A stretch of DNA of 64,000 nt from an uncultured Aquimarina sp. GTDB taxonomy: Bacteria > Bacteroidota > Bacteroidia > Flavobacteriales > Flavobacteriaceae. Location: contig NZ_CANMQT010000011.1 in the NCBI RefSeq assembly GCF_947500065.1, forward strand, positions 62,001 to 126,000, read 5' to 3'. The position numbers and the translations under genes were made by a program. Positions 61,672 to 64,000 of the stretch are shown piece after piece. The notes under the pieces are model-generated. The model was not told the DNA's origin. It saw only the letters and a list, made by a program, of their open reading frames with translations, and did not search any database. Each line of letters starts with the position of its first letter. Position 1 is the stretch's first letter.

Positions 61672-62979
61672 ATGATATTTTTAGCTTCAACAATTGGAAC
61701 AATAGCTATCACCATTATTTCGTTTTTAGTACTTACACTAGTTTTGGTAGGGATTTTATTATTTGCAAAAGATAAATTATTGCCATCAGGACCTGTTAAG
61801 ATTACTATTAATGGTGAAAAAGAAATAGAAGTAGCTTCAGGAGGAACGTTACTATCTACTTTAGGTAATGAGAAAATATTTTTACCATCTGCTTGTGGTG
61901 GTGGTGGAACTTGTATACAATGTGAGTGCCACGTCTTAGAAGGAGGAGGAGAAGCTTTACCTACAGAGACACCTCATTTTTCTCGTAAAGAATTACAACA
62001 TGGAGCACGTCTTGCTTGCCAAGTGAAGGTAAAACAAGATATGAATATAGAGGTTCCAGAAGAAGTATTCGGAATCAAGAAATGGGAAGCAACGGTTGTT
62101 CGTAACTATAATGTAGCATCTTTTATCAAGGAGTTTGTAGTAGAGATTCCGGAAGATATGGGATATAAAGCTGGTGGATATATCCAAATTGAAATCCCAC
62201 AGTGTGAGATCAAATATTCTGATATTGATATTACAGCACACCCAGAAGAGCATGAAACACCAGATAAGTTTCAAGCAGAATGGGATAAGTTTGGTCTATG
62301 GCCATTAGTAATGAAAAACAATGAAACCGTAGAGCGTGCATATTCTATGGCTTCTTATCCTGCAGAAGGTAGAGAAATCATGCTTAATGTACGTATTGCT
62401 ACTCCACCATGGGATAGAAGTAAAAATGGATGGATGGATGTGAATCCTGGTATTGCATCATCGTATATTTTTGCACAGAAACCTGGAGATAAAGTAACTA
62501 TCTCGGGACCTTATGGAGAGTTCTTTATCAATGAATCAGAAGCAGAGATGTTATATGTAGGTGGAGGAGCTGGTATGGCACCAATGCGTTCTCACTTATA
62601 TCATCTATTCAGAACCTTACAAACAGGACGTAAAGTTACGTATTGGTATGGAGGACGTTCTAAAAGAGAATTATTCTACCTGGATCATTTCTATGATTTA
62701 GAGAAGAACTTCCCTAACTTCAAATTCTATCTAGCACTTTCTGAGCCTTTAGAAGAAGATAACTGGAAAGTTAAAAGTGATATCGATGCAGAAGGAGATG
62801 GGTTTGTAGGATTCATACATAATTGTGTAATCGATAACTATCTGAATCACCATGAATCACCTGAAGATATAGAGTTATATTTCTGTGGTCCACCATTAAT
62901 GAACAAAGCTGTTCAGAAAATGGGAGAAGATTTTGGTATCCCAGATGAACATATTAGATTCGATGACTTTGGAGGATAG
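61672..62979 (+). CDS. nqrF: Na+-NQR subunit F (NADH-oxidising)
   Basis: This 435 aa subunit has an N-terminal helix, then a 2Fe-2S domain with Cys75, Cys81, Cys84 and Cys116 (SACGGGGTCIQCECHV; LACQV). The FAD domain (RAYSMASYPAEGREIMLNVR) follows, then an NADH-binding domain (MLYVGGGAGMAPMRSHLYHL, VTYWYGGRSKRELFYLDHF, YFCGPPLMNKAV). It takes electrons from NADH and starts transfer through the complex. It ends the operon before a bidirectional terminator. Confidence 0.97.
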   Translation: MIFLASTIGTIAITIISFLVLTLVLVGILLFAKDKLLPSGPVKITINGEKEIEVASGGTLLSTLGNEKIFLPSACGGGGTCIQCECHVLEGGGEALPTETPHFSRKELQHGARLACQVKVKQDMNIEVPEEVFGIKKWEATVVRNYNVASFIKEFVVEIPEDMGYKAGGYIQIEIPQCEIKYSDIDITAHPEEHETPDKFQAEWDKFGLWPLVMKNNETVERAYSMASYPAEGREIMLNVRIATPPWDRSKNGWMDVNPGIASSYIFAQKPGDKVTISGPYGEFFINESEAEMLYVGGGAGMAPMRSHLYHLFRTLQTGRKVTYWYGGRSKRELFYLDHFYDLEKNFPNFKFYLALSEPLEEDNWKVKSDIDAEGDGFVGFIHNCVIDNYLNHHESPEDIELYFCGPPLMNKAVQKMGEDFGIPDEHIRFDDFGG

Positions 62980-63009
62980 TTAGATTATTCTTTTTAAATA
63001 AATATATAA

Positions 63010-63039
63010 AAAGCCGATACATTGTATCGGCTTTTTTTT
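63010..63039. terminator. Bidirectional terminator after nqrF
   Basis: AAAGCCGATAC (63010-63020) and GTATCGGCTTT (63024-63034) form an 11-bp stem with a 3-base loop and a T8 run, between the converging nqrF and barrel genes. Confidence 0.9.
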
Positions 63040-63043
63040 ATTC

Positions 63044-63730
63044 TTAAATTCTATAGAGTACTCCAAAATAGAAATTGTTTAGATTAATATTTGCATTAAA
63101 TCCATTTCTTCTATTTACACTGGTGTCACCTTCAGAATTACTATAAGTATCTTTAATATGTGCGTAACTTAACTTACCGATTCTAGAGGTTAAGGATAAG
63201 TTCTTATTAATAAATAGATTTATTCCTGGGGAAGCTGCTACGCTATAGTTTGTATTGTCATTTTTACCAATATTAAGGTTAGAGAGAGAAGTTCTTACTT
63301 CTGAATCTGATGAGATTTTACTATATCCAGCGTCTAACTCAATGAATAAAGAAATCCTCTTTTGAGCAGAAAAGTAATATCTACCAAATAAAGAAGTGCT
63401 ATATCCATTACCTTTAGAATAGGATTCAAAACCACTATCAGAATAACTTTGGTTTTTAAAACTAATATATCCTAGTTTTATTCCAGTCATAAAGCTGGGG
63501 GATATAAAATATCCCACTTCTGGAATAAAATTAAAATTATAGCCTTTAGAGTCGGACCAACTTGTACTTCCATCAATATTGGATCTAAATGAATCAGAGT
63601 TTTGATTAGAATAACTCATAGTGCCAGAGATTATAAAGTCTCCTTTTTCAAAACCAAATGTTTTATTTTCTTGAGCATAAGTGGCAGATAACGCTGCTAA
63701 TGCAATCATAAGTAAAAGTGTTGTTTTCAT
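63044..63730 (-). CDS. Outer-membrane beta-barrel protein
   Basis: This 228 aa protein has a signal peptide ending TYAQ (about residue 19). About eight to ten strands follow (GDFIISGTMSYSNQN, YNFNFIPEVGYFISPSFMTG, GIKLGYISFKN, RISLFIELDAGYSKI, SVAASPGINLFINKNLSLT, NFYFGVLYRI), typical of OmpA-like or OMP_b-brl barrels. Nothing indicates a specific ligand. It converges on the nqr operon. The remaining 63731-64000 holds its promoter region and no further gene that I can support. Confidence 0.75.
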   Translation of the reverse strand: MKTTLLLMIALAALSATYAQENKTFGFEKGDFIISGTMSYSNQNSDSFRSNIDGSTSWSDSKGYNFNFIPEVGYFISPSFMTGIKLGYISFKNQSYSDSGFESYSKGNGYSTSLFGRYYFSAQKRISLFIELDAGYSKISSDSEVRTSLSNLNIGKNDNTNYSVAASPGINLFINKNLSLTSRIGKLSYAHIKDTYSNSEGDTSVNRRNGFNANINLNNFYFGVLYRI

Positions 63731-64000
63731 ATTGTCTTGTTTTAAAATATTTGTGAATTACTTTAAAGACAAGTCATAAAAACATTTTGTTTATTAATAT
63801 TTTGTTAATTTATACTAGTATATTTAAGTAATAAAAATAAGAATGACCCATATTGATCATCCTTATGATTTATTACGATAATTGTGTTTTACTAAGCTCT
63901 GTGTTAAAGACTTTGCTTCCGATGGATGTGTTTCATATGATTTTGTTAAAGTGTTTTTTCTTTAAAACCTATGAGTGTATACTTAATTGTTTTCATATTA

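Noticed and set aside
61190..61702. A 170-codon open frame opposite nqrE
   Set aside because: It mirrors conserved NqrE codons and has no family features.

Overview
The window reads as chromosome of a low-GC Bacteroidota, most likely a marine member of the Flavobacteriaceae. The evidence is a short primary sigma factor (287 aa), repeated TAnnTTTG -7 boxes, type IX secretion genes (porT, the plug protein and a cargo protein with a C-terminal sorting domain), a TamL-type lipoprotein, a complete Na+-NQR operon and an alginate lyase. No rRNA, tRNA, CRISPR array, integrase or intact transposon was seen.

Layout. 1-5 kb: the end of a Bax-inhibitor-1 membrane protein, an rpe/YpdA-like/DinB-like operon, two tandem divergent BLUF photoreceptors and rpoD. 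5-10.3 kb: an XRE-type regulator, an ECF sigma factor overlapping a combined anti-sigma/beta-barrel protein with a poly-Ser microsatellite, and two lipoproteins. 10.4-17.7 kb: a lipid-type cluster with three fatty acid desaturases, an alpha-oxoamine synthase (PLP enzyme that condenses an acyl thioester with an amino acid), a GNAT-like protein and flanking surface or outer-membrane proteins. Several intergenic gaps carry copies of a TTGCG-N5-CGCAA-like palindrome that also precedes the XRE regulator. 17.7-40.8 kb: a PL6 alginate lyase with tandem operators, rpsO-pnp, lipoproteins, a hydrolase/PAS-LuxR pair, accD, fbaA, tamL, a SpoU methyltransferase, porT-ubiE, trkA-trkH, an aminotransferase, a fourth desaturase and rsmG.

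40.8-48.6 kb is accessory. It holds an IS110-like transposase remnant, an XRE/2TM gene broken by an in-frame TGA, and a co-oriented run of small unknown genes separated by structured intergenic elements. These elements resemble integron attC sites: they have GTTAG/CTAAC cores, long-range self-complementarity and one stop codon inside a core. An MFS transporter and a possible MITE with REP-like hairpins follow. 48.6-64 kb returns to ordinary genes: a GNAT, an FAD monooxygenase, pruA, an NRDE protein, a DUF6695-like protein, apaG, a DUF3667 protein, the T9SS plug protein, nqrABCDEF and an outer-membrane barrel.

The strongest candidates for undescribed biology are the cassette-like array at about 44.5-46.7 kb and the desaturase/oxoamine-synthase cluster at 11.8-17 kb with its shared palindrome. 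All functions are inferred from sequence motifs read by eye; no database search was possible.
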